In this document: piece by piece, positions 1-8,339 of the stretch
Layout of the letters: each line of letters opens with the position of its first letter
How positions within the stretch are numbered: position 1 is the stretch's first letter
DNA from: Tunturibacter gelidoferens
Lineage (GTDB): Bacteria; Acidobacteriota; Terriglobia; Terriglobales; Acidobacteriaceae
Direction of reading: 5' to 3'
Length of the DNA stretch: 64,000 nt
Assembly: GCF_040358255.1 (NCBI RefSeq)
Contig: NZ_CP132938.1
Coordinates: 3,906,001-3,970,000 of the forward strand
Made by a program: the position numbers and the translations under genes
Notes under the pieces: generated by a model
What the model saw: the letters and a program-made list of their open reading frames with translations, nothing else
Told to the model about the DNA's origin: nothing
Databases searched by the model: none

Positions 1-191
1 TCGCCACCGGTGAGATGGAGATGGAGGACGCCTAGAGCTGCGGCTTGGTGGAAGACTCTTGCCCAGTCTTCGGTTGATAGCTCATCTTTTGCTGATTGCA
101 TTTGGAGGGGGTTTGAGCAGTAGACGCAGTGCAGGGGGCAGCGATGGGTGAGTTCGGCTACGAGAGAGAGTGGACCGGGAAGTGTCGACAT
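1..191 (-). CDS. pqqE: PQQ biosynthesis radical SAM protein PqqE (N-terminal part)
   Basis: PqqE is the radical SAM enzyme that, with PqqD, forms the Glu-Tyr carbon-carbon link in the PqqA precursor peptide. About 63 residues are visible, starting from ATG at 191 and running off the left edge. The segment [17 protein letters not shown] carries the CxxxCxxC iron-sulfur/SAM motif right after a short leader, as in the family, and LHLTGGE near the edge is the usual GGE SAM-binding strand. It follows pqqA, pqqB, pqqC and pqqD on the same strand. A 170-bp repeat-containing spacer separates it from pqqD, which is unusual for a tightly packed operon. The identification is firm for the visible part. 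Confidence 0.9.
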   Translation of the reverse strand, partial: MSTLPGPLSLVAELTHRCPLHCVYCSNPLQMQSAKDELSTEDWARVFHQAAALGVLHLHLTGG

Positions 192-221
192 ATTCGGCTT
201 ACAAGAAAATTGTATGCTTTT

Positions 222-359
222 GCCCTGCGCGGGTGGCGGTCACTTCGTGACTTGTATACCCCTTTGGGTGGCGCTCCCGTTGGTCGCGATCAGGAGGCGA
301 AGCCGGTCCACATGTCACGAAGTGACCGCTCCGCGCGTAGCGGTCCCGGCCGGAAGGCC
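222..359. repeat. Inverted pair of a dispersed GTCAC-TTC-GTGAC repeat between pqqD and pqqE
   Basis: Two copies of an intergenic repeat lie head to head. The forward copy (about 222-260) contains GGTCACTTCGTGACTTGTAT, and the reverse copy (about 306-359) contains the reverse complement of the same core plus a GGCCGGGACCGC-rich arm. Each copy has a GTCAC/GTGAC mini-hairpin. Related copies occur at 5255-5307 and 49501-49553. All are non-coding and lie between genes, in the manner of REP elements. Confidence 0.7.
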
Positions 360-361
360 TT

Positions 362-649
362 CTAGTCCTTGTAGAGAAGGACGCTGCGTGCGTGGAGTTT
401 GTCGAGAAACTGTTTAACCTCGGCGGTGATTTGTGATGAGTCGGTTGTGGCGTGCTTCTGTTGGAGTTCGATTGTGATTGCTTCGACAGAGCGTTGTCCA
501 TCGATGAGGCCGATGATCTCGCTGGCTGCGCCTTTGAGTCGTAGCGCGCCTTCGGGAACTAGAAGCATCGCTTCGTCAGGTGAGACGGTTCGAACGCGAC
601 AACCTACTGCGAGACGCGGGATTCTCGAGTCTGAGATGGGTTCGCTCAT
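362..649 (-). CDS. pqqD: PQQ biosynthesis peptide chaperone PqqD
   Basis: A 95-residue protein starting MSEPISDSRIPRLAVG. PqqD is a small RRE-fold chaperone that binds the PqqA peptide and presents it to PqqE. Features that fit are the length (family about 90), the early basic 'CRVRTVSPDEAMLLVPEGALRLKG' type strand region, and the 'IIGLIDGQRSVEAI' segment typical of PqqD. The ATG overlaps the pqqC stop by 4 bases (ATGA), so the two are translationally coupled. A longer in-frame reading upstream is only the antisense shadow of pqqC. Confidence 0.9.
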   Translation of the reverse strand: MSEPISDSRIPRLAVGCRVRTVSPDEAMLLVPEGALRLKGAASEIIGLIDGQRSVEAITIELQQKHATTDSSQITAEVKQFLDKLHARSVLLYKD

Positions 650-1416
650 GATGCCTCTGGACGGAAGACGCCGGGCTGTGGAGGGAGCGCTCCGGGTTCG
701 ACGTAGCAGTATTGAAGGGCGTCGAGTTGGGCCCACAGCAGAGCACACTTTCGCTCGAGCGAGCGGACTACCAATGACTGGAGATACGGGGTGTCGGCGT
801 GTTCGGCTGAGTAGTCGAAGGCGAAGGCGGCGTCTTCCGGAGCTTGTGTGAGCCTGCCTTGGAAGTATGCGAGACCGTTTTGCAGCCAGGGGTAGTGTTT
901 CGCGAGAGCATCCATGCGTAAAGCGATCAGTTGGCCGGCGAATAGTTCGGTGAGTGACGAAGAGACGGCTTCGAGCAGAGTGCTGTTGGTGACGAGATCG
1001 ATGTAGGCGTCGACTGCGTAGCGAACGCCGGGGAGGATCGCGTGGGTGCTGATGACGTATTTGCGCTCGAGGCCGGTGGCCTCTGCTAGTTGCAGCCACT
1101 TTTCGATGCCACCGACACCGGTGTCGCCGTCGTGGTCGATGATGCGTTTTCGCCAGGCGCGGCGGAAGGCTACATCTTCGGACTTGGAGAGGATGACGGC
1201 GTCTTTGATGGGGATGCGGCTCTGGTAGTAGTAGCGATTCAGCACCCAGGCCTGCATCTGGCCGCGTGTGAGTTCGCCCGCATGCATGCGCAGATGGAAG
1301 GGATGATTATGGTGATACATCGCCTCGCCTACCTGCTGGAGGCGCTGGCGTAGCTCAGCTTTGCTCAACAGAACCGCGTCTGTGTGATCTACAGCGTTAT
1401 CTCTAGTCCGTCCCAT
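646..1416 (-). CDS. pqqC: Pyrroloquinoline-quinone synthase PqqC
   Basis: PqqC is the cofactorless oxidase that performs the last ring closure and eight-electron oxidation giving PQQ. The 256-residue length matches the family. Recognisable segments are 'YHHNHPFHLRMHAGELT', 'RYYYQSRIPIKDAVILSK' and 'IIDHDGD', which form the all-helical active-site pocket rich in His, Arg and Tyr. It overlaps pqqB by 28 bases at its start and pqqD by 4 bases at its end. The product supplies PQQ for periplasmic dehydrogenases; none of these is in the window. Confidence 0.95.
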   Translation of the reverse strand: MGRTRDNAVDHTDAVLLSKAELRQRLQQVGEAMYHHNHPFHLRMHAGELTRGQMQAWVLNRYYYQSRIPIKDAVILSKSEDVAFRRAWRKRIIDHDGDTGVGGIEKWLQLAEATGLERKYVISTHAILPGVRYAVDAYIDLVTNSTLLEAVSSSLTELFAGQLIALRMDALAKHYPWLQNGLAYFQGRLTQAPEDAAFAFDYSAEHADTPYLQSLVVRSLERKCALLWAQLDALQYCYVEPGALPPQPGVFRPEAS

Positions 1417-2303
1417 GCCACTTCCCAGCCTGCGTCTTCGACTGTGCGACGCTCCGAACTTTTTTCCTGCAAGATCGGGTTAGTGTTGTTGATGTGGGTG
1501 TAGATTTTGCGAGTGCCTTTGAGATACTTGAGAGTTTCGAGCGAGCCGTCGGGGCCGCTAATTGGAAGATGGCCCATGGAACGGGCTAAGGGTGTTCCGG
1601 GTTGGATTCGTTGTAGTTCGTCATCGGTCCAGAAGGTTCCATCTATGAAGATAGACGAACAGGTGGAGAGAAGGTGCTTCAAGGGCGCGGATACAGAAGG
1701 TAGCGCGGGAAGGTAGGCGGCACGTGCTCCCTGAGGGTCTTCGAGGATGACTCCGATGGTTGCGCCTGTTGGGACGAGCGCGGTGCGGTCTTCTTCGCTG
1801 ATGTAGGTAGGGAGACTGTTTGAGAGTGCGATGGGAGTGCAGGTGAGGCCGCCGCCTGCGTTGAAGCTGACGTTCGGTTCGATTTCGGTCCAGCGGCTTT
1901 GTCCGGGGAGACGATCGAGCATCTGGAAGAAGCTGTTTTTTTTGAGGATGCTGATGACTGGGCGCGTTGCGTAGATGCGGACGGGGGTGAACTCGCGCAT
2001 GAGGAGGAGACCGAGTACGTGGTCGAGGTCGGCGCTGGTGAGGATGATGCCGGCGACGGGAGTGTTGCGCAGGCCTTTGGCGGGGTCTGGGTGGACTTCG
2101 GGGTTGTTGATGAGTTGCTGGCGGAGATCGGGGGAGGCGTTGATCAGGAACCAGGCGTCATCATCTGCCGTGACAGCTAGTTGTGACTGGGTTCTGGACT
2201 GGATGTGGGGATGATTCTGGCGAAGGGCGGAACAGTTCGTGCAGGTGCAGTTCCATTGAGGAAGGCCGCCACCTGCGGCGGCCCCCAGGACTTTGATCCT
2301 CAC
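1389..2303 (-). CDS. pqqB: PQQ biosynthesis protein PqqB
   Basis: A 304-residue metallo-beta-lactamase-fold protein starting MRIKVLGAAAGGGLPQWNC, the characteristic PqqB opening, followed by the CxC..C cluster 'NCTCTNCSALR'. PqqB is a non-haem iron hydroxylase that acts on the excised Glu-Tyr dipeptide. The metal-ligand strand 'SADLDHVLGLLLMRE' replaces the HxHxDH of classical lactamases, as expected for PqqB. It lies 11 bases downstream of the pqqA stop and overlaps pqqC. Confidence 0.95.
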   Translation of the reverse strand: MRIKVLGAAAGGGLPQWNCTCTNCSALRQNHPHIQSRTQSQLAVTADDDAWFLINASPDLRQQLINNPEVHPDPAKGLRNTPVAGIILTSADLDHVLGLLLMREFTPVRIYATRPVISILKKNSFFQMLDRLPGQSRWTEIEPNVSFNAGGGLTCTPIALSNSLPTYISEEDRTALVPTGATIGVILEDPQGARAAYLPALPSVSAPLKHLLSTCSSIFIDGTFWTDDELQRIQPGTPLARSMGHLPISGPDGSLETLKYLKGTRKIYTHINNTNPILQEKSSERRTVEDAGWEVAWDGLEITL

Positions 2304-2314
2304 GGAAACTGTTC

Positions 2315-2401
2315 TTAGAGTTCTACGGGAGCGTAGGAGTTGATCTCGCAGTTAAGGGAAACTTCTTCAAAGTCGGGCGTGGCCCATGTCGACTGTGTCA
2401 T
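2315..2401 (-). CDS. pqqA: PQQ precursor peptide PqqA (28 residues)
   Basis: This is the ribosomally made substrate of the pathway. The peptide starts MTQSTWATPDFEEV and contains CEINSY, the E-x-x-x-Y pair whose Glu and Tyr side chains PqqE joins to make PQQ. It ends in APVEL. The ATG at 2401 is preceded by an AAAGG ribosome site about 8 bases upstream, and the stop is 11 bases before pqqB. Position, strand, length and the ExxxY motif all agree with PqqA. Confidence 0.9.
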   Translation of the reverse strand: MTQSTWATPDFEEVSLNCEINSYAPVEL

Positions 2402-2563
2402 GGAAAGAACCTTTCGTGGAAGATCTAAAACGGCTAGTTACTAGTCTACCGTATTCGGGGGTTTGTTGCCTATCGGGTGCGAAAGGCAACTGCGTGCTGC
2501 GCGCACGGCGCGATCTGCCATCGAGGCTGACGCGCCTTCGGCGCCTGTTCTTATTGTGTGATT

Positions 2564-5251
2564 ATGAATGGGATGGCGAACGAGACAGTAACGAATTTTG
2601 CGGCAGAGGCGGCTGGGGCTACGCCGGCGATGCGGCAGTATTTTGCGGCGAAGGAACAGTATCCCGACTGCCTGGTGTTTTGCAGGATTGGGGACTTCTA
2701 TGAGCTGTTTTATGAGGATGCGATTCTTGTCTCGCGTGTGCTGCAACTGACGCTGACGGCGCGTGATCGCGAGAAGAAGCAGCCGATGTGCGGAGTTCCT
2801 TATCATGCGGCGGAGGTGTATCTGCAGAAGCTGCTGCGCATGGGGTACAAGGTTGCGCTGCTGGAGCAGATGGAAGACCCGAAGCTGACGAAGACCGTCG
2901 TCCGGCGTGAAGTGACGCGGGTGCTGACGCCGGGGACTGCGCTTGATCCGGCGTTGGGGTCGGAGGAGAGTAATTATCTGGCGAGTGTGGCGGTGTTGGG
3001 TGGCGGGACGGCTCAGAGCGGAGGTCAGGTTTGCGGGTTGGCGTTGCTGGATCTTTCTACGGGGGAGTTTCGGGCTACGGAGTTTTCTGGTGGCGGCGGA
3101 TGGGCAGCGCTGGTGGATGAGCTGGGGCGGGTGCGGCCAGTGGAGTTGCTGTATGGATCGGGGTTGCTGGGTGGCGTAAATCTTGCCGGGGAGAGTGAGA
3201 CAGCGGCCGGACTCGATGCGATTCGGACGAAAACGGCGGCTGAAGAGTGGGTGTTTACATCCGAGTACGCGGTGCCGCTGGTGCGGAATCACTTCAAGGT
3301 GCATTCGCTGGATGGGATGGGGCTGGGTGGTCATGAGGCAGCGACGGTGGCGGCTGGGGCTCTGCTGCACTACATGCGCGCGACCAAGCAGGGCGGGTTG
3401 GAGCATGTGGATGGGCTGCGGTTCTATGAACGGTCTACTTGTTTGGAGCTGGATGCGGTGAGCGTGCGGAATCTGGAGCTGGTGGAGCCTCTGTTTTCGG
3501 GCGAGTCGGCGCAGACTACGCTGTTTTACACGATGGACGCTTGTTGTACGCCGATGGGGAAAAGGTTGTTGCGCGCGTCGCTGCTGCGGCCGGCGAGTGG
3601 GCTGGGGGAGATTGAGGCGCGGCTGGAGGCGGTGGGTGAGGCGGTGGGTGATCTGCGGCGGCGGGAGGAGCTGCGGCGGTCTATGGATGGATTGCTGGAT
3701 CTTGAGAGGCTGCTGGGACGGGTTGCGCTGGATTCGGCTGGGCCCCGGGAGGTGATGGCGCTGGCGAAGACGCTTGGGTGTTTGCCTGGCGTGGTGGCCG
3801 CGGTGAAGGCGTTTGGCGCTGCGCGGTGGAGGGAGTTGGGGGAGAGCGTCGATCCGCTGGAGGATCTGTACGAGATGATTGTGCGGACGATTGCAGAGGA
3901 ACCGCCGGTGTCGATTGGAGATGGTGGGGCGATTCGGGTTGGTGTGGATGCGGAGCTGGATGAGCTGCGGGAGTTGAGCCGGAGCGGGCGGCAGGCGCTG
4001 GCGGCGATTGAGGAACGGGAGCGCGAACGGACTGGGATTGGATCGTTGAAGGTGCGGTTTAACAATGTGTTTGGCTACTACCTTGAGGTGACGAAGGCGA
4101 ATGCCAAGGCGGTCCCGGCTGACTATGAGCGCAAACAGACGCTGGTGAATGCGGAGCGGTTTACCACGCCGGAGTTGAAGGAGTATGAGACGAAGATTTT
4201 GACCGCGCAGGAGCGGAGTGGGGAGATCGAGAAGAGGATCTTTGCGGAGCTGCGGAGGCAGTTGCTGGAGGCCGCGGGGCGGATGCGGGAGACTGCGAGG
4301 AAGATCGCGGAGATCGATCTGCTTGGATGTTTTGCTCATCTGGCTGCGCTGCGTGGATGGGTGAGGCCAAACGTTGAGGTGTCGGGTGTGCTGGAGTTTG
4401 TGCAGGCGCGGCATCCGGTGGTGGAGAGACGGATGGAGGAGTCGGGTGGAGGGCGGTTTGTGCCGAACTCGGTTCATCTGGATGCGGATGCTGGACCGGC
4501 AGTGCTTCTGATTACGGGGCCGAATATGGGGGGAAAGAGCACTTACCTGCGAATGGCTGCGCTACTCGTGGTTATGACGCAGATGGGGAGCTTTGTTCCG
4601 GCGGAGGGGATGCGGCTGGGATTGGTGGACCGGATTTATACGCGTATTGGAGCGAGCGATAACGTGGCGCGGGGGCGTTCAACGTTTATGGTCGAGATGA
4701 CAGAGACGGCTGCGATTTTGAATACGGCTACGAACCGCTCGCTGGTGCTGCTGGATGAGATGGGACGTGGGACGGCTACGTATGATGGGTTGAGTTTAGC
4801 CTGGGCTACGGTAGAGCACCTGCATGACCGGATCGGCGCAAGGACGCTGTTTGCTACGCACTATCATGAGCTGACGTTGCTTGCAGATCGATTGGCGCGA
4901 CTGACGAATCTGAGGGTGACGGTGAAAGAGACGGCGGGGGGGATTGTGTTTCTGCATACGGTGGAAGCTGGACCGGCCAGTAAGAGCTATGGGATTGAGG
5001 TTGCGCGGTTGGCGGGGTTGCCGAGTGGTGTGATTGCGCGGGCGCGCGAGGTGCTGAAGGTGCATGAGCGGGCCGAGACGCAGCAGGTGAGGGAGGCTTC
5101 TCCAACGCTGGCTCCGCAGATGCAGATGACGATGTTTACGCCGCTGTCGCAGAGGATTGTGGATCGGTTGGCTGAGGCGGATGTGGATGGGTTGACGCCG
5201 CGTGAGGCTCTCAATTTGCTGGCGGAGTTGCAGAGGGAGTTGAAGGGATGA
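2564..5251 (+). CDS. mutS: DNA mismatch repair ATPase MutS
   Basis: MutS recognises mismatches and small loops and, once ATP-bound, starts repair. It is about 895 residues, the usual MutS1 length. The mismatch-wedge motif GDFYELF is near residues 43-49 (Phe45, Glu47). The Walker A loop GPNMGGKST is at about 652-660 and Walker B/signature 'LLDEMGRGTATYDG' follows. ATG 2564 is used; GTG 2558 and ATG 2573 are in frame and no Shine-Dalgarno site decides between them. It is transcribed divergently from pqqA. The 160-bp spacer contains a 7-bp inverted repeat (2465-2471/2484-2490). No mutL is nearby. Confidence 0.95.
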   Translation: MNGMANETVTNFAAEAAGATPAMRQYFAAKEQYPDCLVFCRIGDFYELFYEDAILVSRVLQLTLTARDREKKQPMCGVPYHAAEVYLQKLLRMGYKVALLEQMEDPKLTKTVVRREVTRVLTPGTALDPALGSEESNYLASVAVLGGGTAQSGGQVCGLALLDLSTGEFRATEFSGGGGWAALVDELGRVRPVELLYGSGLLGGVNLAGESETAAGLDAIRTKTAAEEWVFTSEYAVPLVRNHFKVHSLDGMGLGGHEAATVAAGALLHYMRATKQGGLEHVDGLRFYERSTCLELDAVSVRNLELVEPLFSGESAQTTLFYTMDACCTPMGKRLLRASLLRPASGLGEIEARLEAVGEAVGDLRRREELRRSMDGLLDLERLLGRVALDSAGPREVMALAKTLGCLPGVVAAVKAFGAARWRELGESVDPLEDLYEMIVRTIAEEPPVSIGDGGAIRVGVDAELDELRELSRSGRQALAAIEERERERTGIGSLKVRFNNVFGYYLEVTKANAKAVPADYERKQTLVNAERFTTPELKEYETKILTAQERSGEIEKRIFAELRRQLLEAAGRMRETARKIAEIDLLGCFAHLAALRGWVRPNVEVSGVLEFVQARHPVVERRMEESGGGRFVPNSVHLDADAGPAVLLITGPNMGGKSTYLRMAALLVVMTQMGSFVPAEGMRLGLVDRIYTRIGASDNVARGRSTFMVEMTETAAILNTATNRSLVLLDEMGRGTATYDGLSLAWATVEHLHDRIGARTLFATHYHELTLLADRLARLTNLRVTVKETAGGIVFLHTVEAGPASKSYGIEVARLAGLPSGVIARAREVLKVHERAETQQVREASPTLAPQMQMTMFTPLSQRIVDRLAEADVDGLTPREALNLLAELQRELKG

Positions 5252-5254
5252 TGT

Positions 5255-5307
5255 CCTGCCGGACGGGCCGCCTGCGCCGCGGGCGGTCACTTCGTGATTT
5301 GTGTACC
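5255..5307 (+). repeat. Dispersed 53-bp intergenic repeat
   Basis: The sequence runs from CCTGCCGGACGGGCCGCC to GTGTACC and includes the GGTCACTTCGTGA hairpin core. It matches the copy at 49501-49553 at about 49 of 53 positions and resembles the pair near 222-359. It lies immediately after the mutS stop, so it could act on mRNA ends as REP elements do. Confidence 0.75.
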
Positions 5308-5366
5308 TTTTGTGGCGATAGATGCACGGGACCGGGCGTTGCCCGGTGTCATTCGATTGGGGAGGC

Positions 5367-6563
5367 ATGGTGAAGAGCATGGTGGTGGCGGGAGTGATGA
5401 GTGGGACCTCCGCGGATGGGGTGGACGTTGCGATCTGTAAGATCTCGCCGGCGCTTATGGCTGGTGGGACGCCGCGCATCAAACTGCTGGGACATTTGGG
5501 ACTCGCCTATTCAAAGACTCTGCGAACGGCTGTGCTCGGTGCGATGGACGCCGACGCGATTTCGGTGGCGGAGCTTGCACGATTGAACTGGCGGCTGGGT
5601 GAGTTGTATGCCGACGCTGTGGTGAGCGCGCAGGAGAAGTTCGGAGTGACGGTTAATCTGGTGGGTTGTCATGGACAGACGATCTACCACCAAGGCTCGC
5701 CGGAAAAGTATCTGGGGAAAGCGCTGCGGGCTACGTGGCAGATCGGTGAGGCCTCCGTGATTGCGGAGCGGCTGCGGGTTCCGGTGGTGAGTGATTTCAG
5801 GCCGGGGGATCTGGCTGCCGGTGGGCAGGGGGCCCCTCTGGTGCCGATGCTGGACTACTGTATGTTCCGTTCGGCGAAGGTGAGCCGGGTGCTTCTGAAT
5901 CTTGGCGGGATTGGGAATTTGACGGCTATTCCAGCGGAGGCCGGTGTCGATGGGCTAATGGCTTTCGATACCGGTCCGGGGAATATGGTGATCGACGCCT
6001 GTATGAAGAGGCTGTATGCAAGGGAGTTTGACCGGGCTGGTGCGGTGGGTCGAACGGGGCGCGTGTTGCAGAATGTTGTGCAGGAAGTTTTGAAGGAGAA
6101 GTACTTCTCTGCCCTCCCGCCGAAGTCTTGCGGGCGGGAGCAGTTCGGAGAGGTGTTTGTTTCGCGGTTTATTGCGATGTGTCGGAAGGCTGGTGGAGTG
6201 GAAGACCGCAATGAAGATGTAATTACTACGGCAACAGCGTTGACTGCGGCATCTGTTGGGCAGGCCTATAGGAAGTTTGTGTGGGGACATGTGGGGCAGG
6301 CTGCCCCTTTGTCACGAGTGGAGTTTGTGGTTGCGGGTGGTGGGACGAAGAATGTTTCCTTGATGAGAATGCTAAGCGCAGAACTAGAACCGATGGGAGT
6401 GAAGGTGCGCTTGATGGAAGAGTTGGGGGTCCCGGCGCAGGCGAAAGAGGCTGTGGCCTTTGCGCTGCTCGCGTGGTTGAGTTGGTTTGATCTGCCGGGA
6501 AATATTCCGGCTGCAACAGGGGCGAAACGAGCTGCGGTGCTGGGGAAAGTGACAACGGTCTAG
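5367..6563 (+). CDS. anmK: 1,6-anhydro-N-acetylmuramic acid kinase AnmK
   Basis: AnmK phosphorylates and opens 1,6-anhydroMurNAc released during murein turnover, giving MurNAc-6-phosphate for recycling. The N-terminal phosphate-binding motif VAGVMSGTSADGVDVA is diagnostic, followed by 'GCHGQTIYHQ', 'RPGDLAAGGQGAPLVP' and the 'VVAGGGTKN' strand. About 398 residues, slightly longer than E. coli AnmK. Start choice is uncertain: ATG 5367 lies one base after GGAGG, and ATG 5379 is an alternative. It stands alone downstream of mutS and a repeat. Confidence 0.93.
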   Translation: MVKSMVVAGVMSGTSADGVDVAICKISPALMAGGTPRIKLLGHLGLAYSKTLRTAVLGAMDADAISVAELARLNWRLGELYADAVVSAQEKFGVTVNLVGCHGQTIYHQGSPEKYLGKALRATWQIGEASVIAERLRVPVVSDFRPGDLAAGGQGAPLVPMLDYCMFRSAKVSRVLLNLGGIGNLTAIPAEAGVDGLMAFDTGPGNMVIDACMKRLYAREFDRAGAVGRTGRVLQNVVQEVLKEKYFSALPPKSCGREQFGEVFVSRFIAMCRKAGGVEDRNEDVITTATALTAASVGQAYRKFVWGHVGQAAPLSRVEFVVAGGGTKNVSLMRMLSAELEPMGVKVRLMEELGVPAQAKEAVAFALLAWLSWFDLPGNIPAATGAKRAAVLGKVTTV

Positions 6564-6679
6564 CGAATTGTCGTGCATACGATGTATTTCCAAACGACGA
6601 ATAAATCGAGGATCAGGTCCTTCGCGGATGACAGATTTATCACGGATTATATGGCGGTGAAATCCTGACTCAAAAGCTA

Positions 6680-8215
6680 TTGTGCGTGTTGGCGCTCATT
6701 GGATTCGGCATCTTGACGGGTTGTCGTGGCCGGGTGGAGGGGCCAGGTTCGGTGGTGATGATTCTGGAGAGTAGTCCAAATAACCTGGATCTGAGGGTGG
6801 GAGCGGATGCGCAGTCGGAGCGAGTGGGAGGTCTGATCTTTGACGCGCTTGTGAAGAAGGATGAGCACTATGAGCTGCAGCCGTGGCTGGCGAAGAGCTG
6901 GGAGCAGCCCGATCCGCTGACATGGGTGTTTCATCTGCGCGATGGCGTGCGGTTTCATGATGGGAGGCCGCTGGAGGCAGAGGATGTTGCTTATACGATT
7001 CGGAGTTTGATTGACGGCTCGCTTGTTACCGCGAAGGGTGGCGGATTTGGTGCGGTGGATAACGTTGAAGCGAAAGATCGGCTGACCGTTGTGGTGCATT
7101 TGAAGCGCCCCGATGCGGGGCTGCTGTTCAACGTAAGCGATGGATTGTTTGGAGTGGTGCCGCGTGGGAGCGGGAGGGATTTTGGCCTGCATCCGGTGGG
7201 ATCCGGGCCGTTTCGGTTTGTGAGCGCGGTGCAGGATAAAGAGGTGGTCGTTGCAAGGAACCATGAGTATTGGGCGGGGCTGCCAGTTGCTCCGGCGGGT
7301 GCGCAGGATATTGAGCGAGTGCGGTTCGAGGTAGTTCCGGATGCGATTACGAGTGCGCTGGAGTTGAAGAAGGGATCGGCGGATCTGGCCAGCAATGTGG
7401 TGACGCTGGATATGGTGCATGCTCTGGAGAGTGCGCCGAACCTGAAGGTGGAGTCGGGGGTGGGGTCGCCGGTGGTTTATGTGACTTTCAATGTTACAGA
7501 TCCGTTGTTGAAGGATAAGCGGGTGCGACAGGCGATCGCATGCGCGATGGATCGGCAGCCGATTGTCAATGCGATCTGGCGGGGCCAGGCTAGGTTGGCG
7601 AATACTTTACTGCCGGCGGGACATTGGGCGGCGGCTAATGATGCAGAGTTGGCGCAGTATCCGCATGATGTGGCCCGGGCCCAGAGGCTGTTGGAGGAGG
7701 CTGGCTTCCCTGCCGGCAAAGATGGGGTGCGGCTGCGGTTGACGATGAAGACAAGTACGGATGAGACGACTCGGCTGATGGTGACGGTATTGCAACAGCA
7801 GCTGCGGGCAGCGGGGGTTCGGCTGGAGATAAGGTCGGCGGAGTTTGGGACGTTTTATGCGGACGTGACAAAGGGGGCGTTTCAGATGTATGCGCTGCGC
7901 TGGATCGGGAGCAACGAAGATCCGGATATCTTTCGGTATGCCTACGCATCGAGCAGCTTTCCGCCGAAGGGAGGAAATCGGGGACGATACTCGAACGCGC
8001 GAGTTGATGAGCTACTGACTGAGGCTGCCGCTAGTTCGGATCGCTCGGCCAGAAGAGCCGATTATGTGGAGGTGCAAAAGATTTTGTCGGATGAGCTGCC
8101 GGGGATACCACAGTGGTATCCGAATAATGAGGTGATTCACACGCGGCGGGTCGGTGGAGTTGTGCCGCGGGGTACGGGGAACTTTGATTTTTTACGGGAC
8201 GGGTGGGTGCAGTAG
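6680..8215 (+). CDS. Extracytoplasmic solute-binding lipoprotein (peptide/nickel ABC type)
   Basis: About 511 residues with the SBP_bac_5 architecture: 'MILESSPNNLDLRVGAD' strand, 'LAKSWEQPDPLTWVFHLRDGVRFHDGRPLEAEDVAYTI' (the family signature), and 'RQAIACAMDRQPIV' hinge region. A lipobox, ILTGC, follows a short hydrophobic stretch, so it is probably membrane-anchored. There is no in-frame ATG: candidate starts are TTG 6680 or CTG 6665, and the CTG would restore a basic n-region (TQKLLCVLALIG). No permease or ATPase genes are adjacent, so the partner transporter must be elsewhere. The substrate cannot be assigned. Confidence 0.85.
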   Translation: MCVLALIGFGILTGCRGRVEGPGSVVMILESSPNNLDLRVGADAQSERVGGLIFDALVKKDEHYELQPWLAKSWEQPDPLTWVFHLRDGVRFHDGRPLEAEDVAYTIRSLIDGSLVTAKGGGFGAVDNVEAKDRLTVVVHLKRPDAGLLFNVSDGLFGVVPRGSGRDFGLHPVGSGPFRFVSAVQDKEVVVARNHEYWAGLPVAPAGAQDIERVRFEVVPDAITSALELKKGSADLASNVVTLDMVHALESAPNLKVESGVGSPVVYVTFNVTDPLLKDKRVRQAIACAMDRQPIVNAIWRGQARLANTLLPAGHWAAANDAELAQYPHDVARAQRLLEEAGFPAGKDGVRLRLTMKTSTDETTRLMVTVLQQQLRAAGVRLEIRSAEFGTFYADVTKGAFQMYALRWIGSNEDPDIFRYAYASSSFPPKGGNRGRYSNARVDELLTEAAASSDRSARRADYVEVQKILSDELPGIPQWYPNNEVIHTRRVGGVVPRGTGNFDFLRDGWVQ

Positions 8216-8339
8216 CACTGCGGCGTGCGTAGTTGCCTGTCCGGGACGCCCACGTTGGGCCATGCCGTTCTGCGTCGATGAGAGATCTATTTTGCTTTAC
8301 ATACTCCACTGTCTACGCGTGCACCCTTCGCAGAGGCAC

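Noticed and set aside
2441..4477. 678-codon open frame on the minus strand
   Set aside because: Antisense shadow of mutS; low-complexity Arg/His/Leu/Pro sequence with no recognisable domain.
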